Origin: a virus
Virus record (IMG/VR): IMGVR_UViG_3300025141_000485
Span: 1-30,798 of that record
Reading direction: 5' to 3' (one strand)
Length of the DNA stretch: 30,798 nucleotides
Each line of letters begins with the position of its first letter. The first letter of the stretch is position 1. Under the pieces are notes generated by a model that was not told the DNA's origin, ran no database searches, and saw only the letters and a program-made list of their open reading frames with translations. This document shows, piece by piece, positions 15,887 through 24,505 of this stretch. A program made the position numbers and the translations under genes.

Positions 15887-15889
15887 GTC

Positions 15890-16630
15890 CTACCTGTGCG
15901 CGTTGCTGACGCGGGGTGGGGTCTGCCCTTGCTGGGTCAAGCCAAGGATGTCAATCATGGTGCGGAAGCGTGCCCAGTACAGTTTCTCGTGCTCTGATGC
16001 GTCGGCCTTGACCGAGAGCATCGCCTCCACCGCAGCCCACATGGGGATGAGGTCGTGGTGGTCGAGCAGTTCGCCTGTCGTACCACCATCGATGGACAGC
16101 AGCAGTTCCGCGTCTGCCGCAGGGTCGTGAACCGGGGGCAGCATGTGAATCCACAGGTGTTGTGCGGTTGTATACAGCGGGTAAACGAACAGGCGCCGAC
16201 CCAGGATCTTGTAGGAGTGCCCGGCGGAAGACCCCGTTTGGTTGTAGGGGTCCTCTTCGATGCCCGAGTGCGGCAGGTTGTAGAGGTCAACGATGTGCTC
16301 CTCGACAGGCAGCAGATCGGGCGTGTTGTTGTCCGAGATGTCTGCGTCGGAATTGATCTCAAAGATGCCCAGCACCTTGACCCACCTGCCAACGAGAGAT
16401 GGTGTGGTAATGAGGTCGGTGACCGTGTCGAGCGTGATGTGTGGGCTGGAGGTGGGATACAGAATCCGCACTTCCTTGTGGAAGTAGTCCACCGTCCGGG
16501 CGCAGATGTCGTTGTAGACCTTGCGGTTCGCAGCCACGAGCAGGCTGTCGATCTGCGCGTTTGTCCACGAGGCGGCAGAGGGCTCATTGATAAAGAACCG
16601 GGTGCGGGTACGCGCATCACCGAGGTTCAT
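15890..16630 (-). CDS. head-to-tail adaptor (tail tube A/gp4-like)
   Basis: The 246-residue protein starts 'MNLGDARTRTRFFINEP', then 'SWTNAQIDSLLVAANRKVYN'. This helix pair is characteristic of head-tail adaptors of short-tailed phages (T7 gp11 or P22 gp4-like). Residues 50-170 form a beta domain (EVRILYPTSS, KILGRRLFVYPLYT), and the C-terminus is helical again (residues 195-235). It should form the ring below the portal to which the nozzle binds. The nozzle gene follows immediately, as expected. The ribosome site is AGGGGG, 6 nt from the ATG. Confidence 0.7.
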   Translation of the reverse strand: MNLGDARTRTRFFINEPSAASWTNAQIDSLLVAANRKVYNDICARTVDYFHKEVRILYPTSSPHITLDTVTDLITTPSLVGRWVKVLGIFEINSDADISDNNTPDLLPVEEHIVDLYNLPHSGIEEDPYNQTGSSAGHSYKILGRRLFVYPLYTTAQHLWIHMLPPVHDPAADAELLLSIDGGTTGELLDHHDLIPMWAAVEAMLSVKADASEHEKLYWARFRTMIDILGLTQQGQTPPRVSNAHR

Positions 16631-16639
16631 GTGGACCCC

Positions 16640-17122
16640 CTAAATCGACAGGTTGCTTGGCACAGAGACAGTCGGAAACATCGTACCCTCATTCATCACC
16701 TGGCTCTTCCATCGGCGGATGATGAATCCAGCCTCCTCTGGATCGCAAGCGTTGAGCGCAGCCTCGACGTATTCCTTCTGCTCCTGCTCCTTGTGAGCGT
16801 TCATGCCATTCGCCACCTGTTGACGGTACTGTTTGTTGGTCACCTGCCGGCCCGCCCAAGCAGACAGGTCGAGGTCGTCAAGGACCTTGAACTCCGACCC
16901 CTTAGGCACGTCGCGCAGGAAGAAGATTTTGCCGTTGTCACCCCTGGCGTAGATCTTGTTCAGACCATCGACCAGGTAATGGACAGCGACGACATCCGGG
17001 TGCCGTTCGCGTAGCAGTTGGAAGGCTCTGCCCGAGAAACCGTAGTCCCTGGCATCGCGGATGTCGTCGCCGAATCCATCCACAAAGGAGAACTCATGCG
17101 ACTGCGCTTTGAGCAGACTCAT
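16640..17122 (-). CDS. protein of unknown function between capsid and tail genes
   Basis: The 160-residue protein has a strong ribosome site (AAGGAGG, 4 nt). Residues 30-80 look like a small alpha/beta domain (HPDVVAVHYLVDGLNKIYAR, then KIFFLRDVPKGSEF). The C-terminal half is helical and charged (QQVANGMNAHKEQEQKEYVE), followed by a Pro/Ser tail. Its position between the major capsid or structural genes and the adaptor suggests a virion assembly or minor head protein. No family is recognised. Confidence 0.6.
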   Translation of the reverse strand: MSLLKAQSHEFSFVDGFGDDIRDARDYGFSGRAFQLLRERHPDVVAVHYLVDGLNKIYARGDNGKIFFLRDVPKGSEFKVLDDLDLSAWAGRQVTNKQYRQQVANGMNAHKEQEQKEYVEAALNACDPEEAGFIIRRWKSQVMNEGTMFPTVSVPSNLSI

Positions 17123-17133
17123 GAACCCTCCTT

Positions 17134-18258
17134 CTAGTCTGCCTGGCTCGCACTGGTGTAGAGAGTCACGTCCTTGCCCGTCTTCGCTCGTGCGTAGGCA
17201 GTCCGAACGGGACCGTACACCAGAGAGCAGTTCACCTCGATGGGCGTGCTGCTCGTGTCTGCCTCGTCCTTGAGAACGAGTTCGAGCGAGTCGAACTCAT
17301 CCACATCGAACTCCTCGTCCGAGGGATGCAGGACCGTGAAGTCGCCAGCGTCGATGCCGCCAGTCGCCTCAAACCAGAGGAACTTGGACTCGACATCGAT
17401 GTCGGCGGTGCCGTCTTTGGTGCCCTTGGCAATCGAGAAGGGCACGTTCGCGGTCTCCCCCTCGATCTTGACGTAGGGCAGGGTCGCCGGGTCAGCATCA
17501 CAAGAAGCTGCGACCACAACCGAGGAGTGCGCGGTGACTATCTCGGTGATGGACTGAGCGATCTCATAAGCTCTCGGCGCCACTTCCGCTGAGGCGGCGG
17601 GATTGGTCAGCCCCGCGTCGTCCACCGCGAGGGCGAAGTCAGAGTTGTTGCTGATGATGACGTATTTTTTGTCACTCACAACCCGACTCGACACCGCAGC
17701 AATGAAGCCCGCCTCTTCAAATGCAGTAACATCGTTGAGTTCCTCAGCGATGCGGGTGGCGAACGTCGCAGCATCTTCTGGACTTCCTGAGTCGTTGGTA
17801 ATGGTCTGCTCGGTAACACCCGTGACGGTGATCCCGATGTCGTCGTCGTCCTGCACGTCAGCACCAGAGGTATCGACCTCGATGACGCAGGTGTAGACCG
17901 AGAAGTTGCCTTCAGTGGACTTGCCGACATCAATGTCGAACAGGACACCATCTTCGGCAACAGGCGTGCCGGTGACCTCGATGAAGGACTGCTGCTTTAC
18001 ACCCGTGCGGGCACGCTGCCGGATCTGAACTGCCGCATCGGCGTTGTCCTTGATCTGGAAGTGCAGGTTGTCCACATCCGAATCGGCCTTCCGGTTGTCG
18101 AGCACGATCTTGCTGATGCGTGCGTCGAACGGAAAGGTCTGGTACGCGGTCGCTGTCTGCGCCGCTGAAGAGTCCTCGATTCGCAGGAGCTGCGACACCA
18201 TCTGGGTGCCGAACACCTGGTCGAGGGCACAATCTTTCGCTTGGATTCCCGTTGCCAT
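17134..18258 (-). CDS. putative head/virion structural protein with beta-sandwich domains
   Basis: The 374-residue acidic, beta-rich protein has a good ribosome site (GGAGG, 8 nt). It contains a segment of type strand, 'ATFATRIAEELNDV' helix, then 'KKYVIISNNSDFALAV' strand (about residues 150-225). This pattern is shared with the 224-residue protein at 3327-4001 and common in phage tube, decoration and fiber-base proteins. Cys is nearly absent, and Asp and Thr are high, as in capsid surface proteins. It is the first gene after the capsid gene and its hairpin, so it may be a decoration or minor capsid protein made at lower level. The exact role is not determined. Confidence 0.6.
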   Translation of the reverse strand: MATGIQAKDCALDQVFGTQMVSQLLRIEDSSAAQTATAYQTFPFDARISKIVLDNRKADSDVDNLHFQIKDNADAAVQIRQRARTGVKQQSFIEVTGTPVAEDGVLFDIDVGKSTEGNFSVYTCVIEVDTSGADVQDDDDIGITVTGVTEQTITNDSGSPEDAATFATRIAEELNDVTAFEEAGFIAAVSSRVVSDKKYVIISNNSDFALAVDDAGLTNPAASAEVAPRAYEIAQSITEIVTAHSSVVVAASCDADPATLPYVKIEGETANVPFSIAKGTKDGTADIDVESKFLWFEATGGIDAGDFTVLHPSDEEFDVDEFDSLELVLKDEADTSSTPIEVNCSLVYGPVRTAYARAKTGKDVTLYTSASQAD

Positions 18259-18271
18259 GCGCTATTCCTCC

Positions 18272-18293
18272 AACCACCTTCGCATGAGTGGTT
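18272..18293 (-). promoter_or_regulatory. small hairpin just upstream of the ribosome site of the 374-residue gene
   Basis: The inverted repeat AACCAC (18288-18293 read on the minus strand) with GTGGTT (18272-18277) has a 10-nt loop and ends one base before the GGAGG ribosome site. It could set the translation level or mRNA stability of the downstream gene after read-through from the capsid gene. This is inference only. Confidence 0.35.
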
Positions 18294-18311
18294 ATCTGGG
18301 GGTTTGAAGCA

Positions 18312-18361
18312 GGAAGGAGGTGACCCCAGCGATCCCCCAGATCTGGGGTCACCTCCCTTCT
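18312..18361 (-). terminator. strong hairpin downstream of the major capsid gene
   Basis: Seven bases after the capsid stop codon lies a 13-bp perfect GC-rich stem (18316-18328 with 18344-18356), extended by three or four more pairs across a one-base bulge. Part of the 15-nt loop can also pair (GAT/ATC). No U-tract follows on the leftward transcript, so it may stop transcription only partly or protect the capsid mRNA's 3' end. The stem contains GGAGGTGA, a very good anti-16S match with no start codon at suitable distance. Confidence 0.65.
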
Positions 18362-18367
18362 GTCCTA

Positions 18368-19720
18368 CTAGAGGACGGTTCCGCTGACGGTGACGCCGTG
18401 CAGGATGCCGTGGGTGTTCATCTTCTCATAGGCGAGGTTCATGTACGCCTTGTAGAAGCCACGCACCGCGTCGGAGCCGCTGCCCGAGACAGCCAGGGAC
18501 TTCAGCACGCTGCCGCCCTTGTCGTCCCAGTGGAAGTCGCGCCGCATCGCCCAGAACAGGCTCTCCTCGTCGATGGCGAAGAGGTGACCGTAGGGGCAGT
18601 ATTTGTCGATGATCCAGTCGTACTCGCGGTCGCTGGCGAACTTGAGGACCTGGTAGCCACCCTTGAAGCTGTCGGCGGCGTACCGCGTCTGGCTCTGGAG
18701 CGAGGCCAGGTACTCGAGGTACATCGAGTAGTGGCTGATGAGGCAGGTGGGCTCGCCATCGGCGACTTCCTGCACGGCTTTGATCATCTGGTGGATCTCG
18801 TTCTCATCGAACGGACCCGCGCCGGTCACGTTGCGCGTCTGCCAGGTGTAGTCGCCGCCGCTGGTGTACGCGACGTTCTGGAGTTCCTGCGAGGCCAGGA
18901 CCTGGTACTCGTTGGTCAGAGCACCGAGACCGTTGATGCCACGCTCAAACTCGTGGTTGCCGTCACTGTTGACGTGACCGCGAACAACGTAGTCGTTGAC
19001 TGCCGGGTTGGTAGTGCCGCCCAGCGTGGTGATCTCACACTGCTGGTTGGGCGTGTCGATCGAATCGACCGAACCGTAGCCCGAGGGAGTGGCGCCGGCT
19101 GCGAGTTCAGCCTGGGTGCCCCAGACCAAGATGTCGCCCACCTTCAGGTAGCGCGTGCCGCCGAATCCGGTGGGCGCGTTGCTGTAGCCCAGCGGAACCT
19201 TGACGGTCGTGGTGCCACCGGCATACGCCGTGACCTTGCCGCGAACACCGTTGAACTTGCTGGCGTTCGTCGCCGACTCGTCCACCGGCTTGCTCCAGAT
19301 CTGCACGCCCATGTGGTCGCGTGCGTCCGTCACCAGACCCTTCATCTCCGACTCCAAGGCACGGCGGAAGCCACCCTTGTCATCGAGGACCGAGTCCATG
19401 GCGAGGCCAGTCAGTTGGATCGTGCCGTAGAACAGCACGTCGGTGACTTCAGCCTGGGCGTAGTTCTGTCCACCAGCGAGCGGCAGGGTGCCGGTCTCAC
19501 CACGGAAGCCAACACCCGTGTTGCGCTTGGTATGGATGGGGAACATGATCTTGCGACCACTCCACTTCATGTCCTTGCGCTGCTCCAGACGGTCTAGCGC
19601 CCAGTTGCGGTTGTTCAGTTGCTCGACAATGCGGGGACCGTAGAAGTCCTTCAGCAGACCGTCGAGGTCCTGATAGTTGGTGATTCCTGTGCCCTTACTG
19701 ACACCTGAAGTGGTAGCCAT
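18368..19720 (-). CDS. major capsid protein (HK97-like fold, inferred)
   Basis: The 450-residue protein follows the scaffold-like gene and shows a capsid-type composition. An N-terminal helical arm runs to about residue 60 (NYQDLDGLLKDFYGPRIVEQ). Next comes an E-loop-like segment ('GRKIMFPIHTKRNTGVGFRG', 'GTLPLAGGQNYAQAEV'). A long beta and insertion region follows, then a helix plus P-domain-like stretch (ENEIHQMIKAVQEVADGEPT) and C-terminal strands. Ribosome site GGGAG is 8 nt from the ATG. It should form the icosahedral shell by assembly on the scaffold and portal. The fold is inferred from context and pattern; gene order supports it strongly. Confidence 0.85.
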   Translation of the reverse strand: MATTSGVSKGTGITNYQDLDGLLKDFYGPRIVEQLNNRNWALDRLEQRKDMKWSGRKIMFPIHTKRNTGVGFRGETGTLPLAGGQNYAQAEVTDVLFYGTIQLTGLAMDSVLDDKGGFRRALESEMKGLVTDARDHMGVQIWSKPVDESATNASKFNGVRGKVTAYAGGTTTVKVPLGYSNAPTGFGGTRYLKVGDILVWGTQAELAAGATPSGYGSVDSIDTPNQQCEITTLGGTTNPAVNDYVVRGHVNSDGNHEFERGINGLGALTNEYQVLASQELQNVAYTSGGDYTWQTRNVTGAGPFDENEIHQMIKAVQEVADGEPTCLISHYSMYLEYLASLQSQTRYAADSFKGGYQVLKFASDREYDWIIDKYCPYGHLFAIDEESLFWAMRRDFHWDDKGGSVLKSLAVSGSGSDAVRGFYKAYMNLAYEKMNTHGILHGVTVSGTVL

Positions 19721-19737
19721 ATCTCAATCTCCCGACT

Positions 19738-20697
19738 TCAACCGAGGTTGGTTTCCAACCAGTTGTCCACCGCTTTGGCGAAGTCTCTGTCGTTCATTTT
19801 GGCAGGGTTTGTCGAGGGCTTCTTGCCCGCGACTGCCGAACTAGCCCCACGGGACCGGATCGGAGCTCGCCCTGACGGTTTGGTCTTGACCTTCCGCACC
19901 GCGCCTTCCTGGGCGCTCTTGCGGATAGAGTCGAAGGTGTTCCTGGCAGCCTGGATGGCAGCCTCCACCTCGTTGATGCGCCGCTGGTCGCCGCCGATCA
20001 CACCCAGTTGGGTATAGCCGGCTTCCCACAATCGGGCCTTGACCTCGCGGTTGTCGCTGAACGCAGTCCCCGTGACTGCGGCATCGACGTAGTTCACGAG
20101 CGTGTCTTGGACCCAACGCTGGTACTGCTGCACCTGCTGGGTCCGCGACTGGTTCTCAACCTCCTGCTGCCGTTTGGTCCTCATGTCGAGGAGTTCGCGG
20201 CGCGTTTCACTGAGGTCGATCTGCAATCGCTTCACGTCGTAGTCGGGGTCATCCTCGTCGAGCGCGGCGTATGGGTCCGTCTTGGGTGCCGGGGCTGCCG
20301 GCGCCTGCTGACGCTCCAAGAGCATCTGGCGAAGGTCCCCAATCACACCAGTCAACTGCTGATTCTGACTGAGCACCGTGTCGAACTGGGACTGCATGTT
20401 CGTCATCTTGCGATCGAACTCAGCCTTCAGATTCTGCACGGGACGGTCATCTTCAACCGCTTTCTCGACGGGCTCCGCCGCCGACTCCTCGAAAGGATTC
20501 TCCGGTTCTGCGGCAGCAGTTTCTACTTCTACTTCCTCGTCCGGGCTTGACGTGCCCGCGTCGTCGGCAGCCGCATCATCCGCAGGAACGGAATCTTCGG
20601 TCTGTGGCGAGGTCTCATCCGCTGCGCCCATACTGGACGTCATGGCGGCATCGAAGTCGTCTGCTGTCCCCCAACTTGTGTCTCTTCCCTTGCTCAT
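19738..20697 (-). CDS. capsid scaffolding protein (candidate)
   Basis: Starting at the ATG at 20697 (MSKGRD) the product is 319 residues; an ATG at 20700 directly before it is the alternative. The GGGAGG ribosome site ends 1 nt before the first ATG and 4 nt before the second, which favours the second. The N-terminal 90 residues are very acidic and disordered (DDAAADDAGTSSPDEEVEVE). Coiled coils follow (residues 90-195, KAEFDRKMTNMQSQFDTVLS), and the C-terminus is basic (KKPSTNPAKMNDRDFAKAVD). This acid-rod-base design, placed between portal and capsid genes, is typical of scaffolding proteins that guide procapsid assembly and then leave. Confidence 0.75.
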   Translation of the reverse strand: MSKGRDTSWGTADDFDAAMTSSMGAADETSPQTEDSVPADDAAADDAGTSSPDEEVEVETAAAEPENPFEESAAEPVEKAVEDDRPVQNLKAEFDRKMTNMQSQFDTVLSQNQQLTGVIGDLRQMLLERQQAPAAPAPKTDPYAALDEDDPDYDVKRLQIDLSETRRELLDMRTKRQQEVENQSRTQQVQQYQRWVQDTLVNYVDAAVTGTAFSDNREVKARLWEAGYTQLGVIGGDQRRINEVEAAIQAARNTFDSIRKSAQEGAVRKVKTKPSGRAPIRSRGASSAVAGKKPSTNPAKMNDRDFAKAVDNWLETNLG

Positions 20698-20727
20698 CAT
20701 GCCTCCCGGTCGTAACGCGACCAACCG

Positions 20728-22704
20728 TTATACGGGTCCCCCGATAATCTCGAGAGCCTGCGTTTCTGGCACGTTCGGTTCCACGCCAGGCATCTGCGGG
20801 GGAACGCCAAATCCTTCGTCGGGCGGCGGAGGTCCACCGGGCGGGGGCGGTGCCCCTGCGTCCGGGTCCTCGACCGGCCCTTGCATCATCTGACCGTGGG
20901 CTTGGACATGCATGAGGAATGCCTGCTGGACATTGGGTCCCGCCTTGTACCAGCGGTCTTCCTTCATCGCATCCAAGTGGATCTCAAGGTGCTCGTCGTG
21001 CGCCTCGTGCGGGAACACATGAGCCTGCTCACCCTGGAACAACAGGTCGTTCTCGTGACGGGCACGCTCTTGGTCGCGGTCGGTGCCGCCGAGCAGTTCG
21101 CCAACATCACCGAACTCAAGGAGCTTGAGGGCTTTCTCCTGATTGATGAGCCCGATCTGCGCCATCTCAATGATGGTCTGGCGGCGACCCTCGCGGTTGG
21201 CGGGCAGCGAGGACTCGATGTGGAACTCCACATCTTCGTAGTTGATCTCGTTGGCGTCCAACGCTTGCGCCTCATGCATGGCGTTCTCACCCATGATGCG
21301 GTAGGTCAGCGGGAAGTCAGCGTTCTTCTTCCAGGTCTCCAGCATCATCCGACCCAGTTCCTTGAGGGCTTGGCGGATGCACTTCAAAGTGGGACCCAGT
21401 TTCGTATTGTCCTGCTCTGCGGCGAAGAGGATGGATCGACCGGACTGGGAGGCACCCTCAGACAGGCCAAGGGAGGGGTCCTGCACGCCCAAGGTGTTCA
21501 TGATGCCGGCGCGGAAATACTCGCCAAGCTGCATCATGTTGTTGCTGACCGGGTCTCCCCGAATCCAGTGCGGTGGACCGTGGGTCGGGTTGTACTCGAT
21601 CTTCTCGCCAGGAGCGGAGGTGATGCGCGTCACCTGCGACCCCTTGGGGATCAACCATTTGCCGTGGGCGGCCAGGTGCATCTGCTCGATGATGAGCGAG
21701 TAGACCTGATTGGTCGCCATCTGCATGTCCCGCGCCTGCGAGACCGGGGTCAGGCCGATGAAGCTCTCGGTGTCCGGGTAGAAGTTGCAGTAGATGAAGG
21801 GGAACTCGATGGCGTCCTCACCCTTCTTAGGGTTGGGTTCCTCGTATTCCAGCAACTCACTGCCCGCGATGACGATGCGTCTGCCACCCGGATGCTCTTT
21901 GGAGGCGAGTTCCCACAGTTCCTTGACCAGAACCGTGTCTGCCACCTGGTCACGACCCTCGTTCAGCACCGACAGCCACTCGAGTCCAAAGGCGGCGACC
22001 CGCTCGCCTTGAATCTCAACGCCCCATCGCTCAAACACCTCGTCCACCGACATGGTGTGGGCGTGGATGATGAAGCGGGCATCCCGCATGGTCTTGGCAC
22101 CGGGATCGACGAAAATCTCAAACGGTGACACCGAGAAGGCTTCCAACTCGCCTTCGGGCCGGCTGCGCTCTGCCTTGGACAGGCCGAGGGAGTCAGCGAT
22201 CAGCGGGTCCACCTCTCGGATGGGACCAGCTTCCGGGTTCCAACTGACCTTCCACCACGCCAGCCCGGTAGACCACAGTTCGCTGCACCAAGACACATAC
22301 TCTCGGTCCATGCCGTGCTTGCGCCACTGATAGGTCATCATCCGCTCGCACGCACGAGCAACAGAGCGATCCTTGTCGGTGTTGGTGGCGGGAGTGACGA
22401 CTGGGCGCGGTTCCTGGGCGGTGAGCTTGGCGACGACGGTGCGCTCGACGGGTTGCATGATGTTGCAGGTGATCTGCTTGCGCCAACTCTTCTTCGCCAC
22501 CCGCCGGATGTCGTTGTTCTGCGGGTCAGCGGAGAACCACTGGTAGCCCCGGATGAACGCTTTGTTCAAGACCCAGTCTGCCGTGGTGGCAGAGCGGGCA
22601 TCCTTGGCACGGTTGAAGTAGTGGTCTACCTCGTGCTGGGGATTCTTGTCCTTGTATCGCCGGGCGTGGCGAACACGGTCAACCTTGGTGCGTGGGATCG
22701 CCAT
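20728..22704 (-). CDS. portal protein
   Basis: The 658-residue protein follows the terminase block and precedes scaffold and capsid, as in most tailed phages. The N-terminal half has the portal-type mix of helices and strands: 'NKAFIRGYQWFSADPQNNDI', 'WRKQITCNIMQPVERTVVAK'. A central conserved-looking stretch reads 'IYCNFYPDTESFIGLTPVSQ', then 'ARDMQMATNQVYSLIIEQM', as in P22-type portals where the channel helix begins. The C-terminus is Pro-rich (APPPPGGPPPPDEGFGVPP). It forms the dodecameric DNA channel at one capsid vertex and the docking site for terminase and adaptor. The start directly follows the upstream TAG. Confidence 0.85.
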   Translation of the reverse strand: MAIPRTKVDRVRHARRYKDKNPQHEVDHYFNRAKDARSATTADWVLNKAFIRGYQWFSADPQNNDIRRVAKKSWRKQITCNIMQPVERTVVAKLTAQEPRPVVTPATNTDKDRSVARACERMMTYQWRKHGMDREYVSWCSELWSTGLAWWKVSWNPEAGPIREVDPLIADSLGLSKAERSRPEGELEAFSVSPFEIFVDPGAKTMRDARFIIHAHTMSVDEVFERWGVEIQGERVAAFGLEWLSVLNEGRDQVADTVLVKELWELASKEHPGGRRIVIAGSELLEYEEPNPKKGEDAIEFPFIYCNFYPDTESFIGLTPVSQARDMQMATNQVYSLIIEQMHLAAHGKWLIPKGSQVTRITSAPGEKIEYNPTHGPPHWIRGDPVSNNMMQLGEYFRAGIMNTLGVQDPSLGLSEGASQSGRSILFAAEQDNTKLGPTLKCIRQALKELGRMMLETWKKNADFPLTYRIMGENAMHEAQALDANEINYEDVEFHIESSLPANREGRRQTIIEMAQIGLINQEKALKLLEFGDVGELLGGTDRDQERARHENDLLFQGEQAHVFPHEAHDEHLEIHLDAMKEDRWYKAGPNVQQAFLMHVQAHGQMMQGPVEDPDAGAPPPPGGPPPPDEGFGVPPQMPGVEPNVPETQALEIIGGPV

Positions 22705-23265
22705 CTACAGACCCAACCCTCTGCCGCGAAGCGACATGCCGCCACCGTAGTAGTTGTTGATCGGCTTCCACGTCCCATAGTGCTCGTCGGTGGAATAGTC
22801 CAACTGTTCGGCAAAGGCTGCATCGACAGGTTTGGGTTGCCCCTGGAGCGTCATGCCCATGGTCTTTGCCGGTTGGCCGCCGAACGGGTTCTGGATGGGC
22901 GACGTGGCGGCCATGGCATTGGGGTCGGCGTATATGGACGTATACCCACCCTCGCCCGGCAGTTCTGGCACCTTGGCACCTTCATAGGCTGCGACCATCG
23001 CAGGCGCACCCTTGAACAGGCCGATGGCACCCTGCCTGAGTTCCTTCTTGGACTTGGTGGGGTCATCCTCGAGGAAGGATGCCGCCATCTGACCTGCGCT
23101 ATGGCCGAGCCCAGCCCCTGCGACGGCACCTGGTGCGTTGCCGGCCATGCCGCCGATGACACCACCGATGACCATGCCGCCGATCTCAAGACCATCTCCG
23201 AGGTAGTCCTTCCAATCCTTGCTGTCCGGGGTCTCGACTGGAGGGCGATACTTGACCAATGCCAT
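22705..23265 (-). CDS. Gly-rich hydrophobic protein upstream of portal
   Basis: The 186-residue protein shares the A of TGATG with the preceding stop. Residues 25-62 are a Gly/Ala hydrophobic segment (GGMVIGGVIGGMAGNAPGAV) with glycine-zipper character, seen in membrane-inserting or DNA-ejection proteins. The remainder is polar and Pro/Gly-rich with aromatic residues near the end (INNYYGGGMSLRGRG). It may be an internal or ejection protein made with the head genes, or a membrane-active protein. No family is recognised. Confidence 0.6.
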   Translation of the reverse strand: MALVKYRPPVETPDSKDWKDYLGDGLEIGGMVIGGVIGGMAGNAPGAVAGAGLGHSAGQMAASFLEDDPTKSKKELRQGAIGLFKGAPAMVAAYEGAKVPELPGEGGYTSIYADPNAMAATSPIQNPFGGQPAKTMGMTLQGQPKPVDAAFAEQLDYSTDEHYGTWKPINNYYGGGMSLRGRGLGL

Positions 23266-24503
23266 CAGTTCACCTCCGCCAGTTGCGCCATCATGGTCTT
23301 GAGGTCTGCCTCGTCATTGATGTTGGCAACGCCAGCCTGCATCGACTGCTCTGCCTCAAGGCGGGCAGCCTTGGTCTGCTCTTCGCTCTCCCCGTAGGTC
23401 GCGATGTGGGCGAGCTCGGATGAAGCAGCATCAGCGTACTTGGACAGTTTCTGCCCTGAGTAGCCAGCCTGGGCGAGGGCTTTCTTGTACTCCGCCTGAC
23501 CCTTGCGGCTGTTCATGTCGAAGACGAAGTCGGTGCCGTCGTCCACCACCAAGATCATCTTGTTGTGCTTGTAGTCCCGCACCGGGACGAAGGGGGCGAG
23601 ACCCTGTCCACGGTTGGCTGCGGCAGACCGACGTGCCCGGATGAGGACGTCGTGCATCTTCCGCATGTACACATCACCGTGGCTGGCAGCCTGCATGATG
23701 CGCTCTCGCCAGGAAGGACTGGCCTTGTGGGCAGCCGGCCCGGCAACGGCAGCCTTGCCTTTGCCGCCGGCTCCACCTTTCCGCCTGGACAAGAGGGTGC
23801 GCGAGGCAGATGCTGCTGCACCTGCGACTGTGGTAGGTGTGGGTTTCAGGTCGGCCATGGTTTGCTGCTGCGGCATTGGTGCCGGAACAGACTGGTTTTC
23901 CATAGACTGAGGCCCAACAGTCCGGGCACCGTATCCCTCCACAGGCTTGCCTAGTGGTACTGGACGAGACATCATGGACGGTGCGGAGGCGGGTGCGGGT
24001 CCGGGGGCGGGCGACGGGGTTTGCCGGCGAGCCAGCCCAGCGGCGACTCTAGGGTCAAGTCCAGAACCGTACCCCTCCGGCGACGGCCCCTCCGGCGGAG
24101 AAAGGCTGGTATCATGCCAATCCGAACTGTCCATATACTCCGAGCCTTTGCCGGTGAAACCTACAGCAGGAAAGGAACTAACCCCCAGTGTCGTAACCTC
24201 CGGCCCCTCCGCCTGTCCCGTATACGTCACACCCCGAGGGTTGCCAAAATTACCAGGGACGACGCCCGCGCCCTGCGTGGAAACCCAAGGATTCCCCCGG
24301 TTCATGCGTCCAACGCTGCTCGGGCCGCCAGCCTGCACAACCCCACCCGTCCAGTAGCCGGGAGGTGGCTGCCCGCCGGCAGGAACTTGAGAACCAGGCT
24401 GAACCCAAGACGGTTGCATCATTGCAAGCGATGCCCTTCGCGCCTCCGGGGTCATCGCATTCAGTTCCGCTTGAGTTGGATAACGGGGGGGTGGATTTGG
24501 CAC
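23265..24503 (-). CDS. Pro/Gly-rich protein of unknown function between terminase and portal
   Basis: The likely GTG start at 24503 lies 2 nt after the upstream stop and gives 412 residues. The first 210 residues are low-complexity, rich in P, G, S and Q (for example PSPAPGPAPASAPS). Then comes a basic Gly/Lys linker (RRKGGAGGKGKAAVAGPAAH). The C-terminal third looks folded: helix 'WRERIMQAASHGDVYMRKMH', strands 'HNKMILVVDDGTDFVFDM', and helices rich in A, E and K. A disordered head and compact tail suggest an internal virion or assembly protein. No family is recognised, and the start is uncertain because the sequence upstream of the GTG is only loosely SD-like. Confidence 0.6.
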   Translation of the reverse strand: MPNPPPRYPTQAELNAMTPEARRASLAMMQPSWVQPGSQVPAGGQPPPGYWTGGVVQAGGPSSVGRMNRGNPWVSTQGAGVVPGNFGNPRGVTYTGQAEGPEVTTLGVSSFPAVGFTGKGSEYMDSSDWHDTSLSPPEGPSPEGYGSGLDPRVAAGLARRQTPSPAPGPAPASAPSMMSRPVPLGKPVEGYGARTVGPQSMENQSVPAPMPQQQTMADLKPTPTTVAGAAASASRTLLSRRKGGAGGKGKAAVAGPAAHKASPSWRERIMQAASHGDVYMRKMHDVLIRARRSAAANRGQGLAPFVPVRDYKHNKMILVVDDGTDFVFDMNSRKGQAEYKKALAQAGYSGQKLSKYADAASSELAHIATYGESEEQTKAARLEAEQSMQAGVANINDEADLKTMMAQLAEVN

Positions 24504-24505
24504 GG

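Noticed and set aside
18314-18324. Plus-strand AAGGAGGTGA as a ribosome site for a rightward gene
   Set aside because: It is an arm of the capsid terminator-like hairpin and no suitable start codon or coding frame follows on the plus strand.
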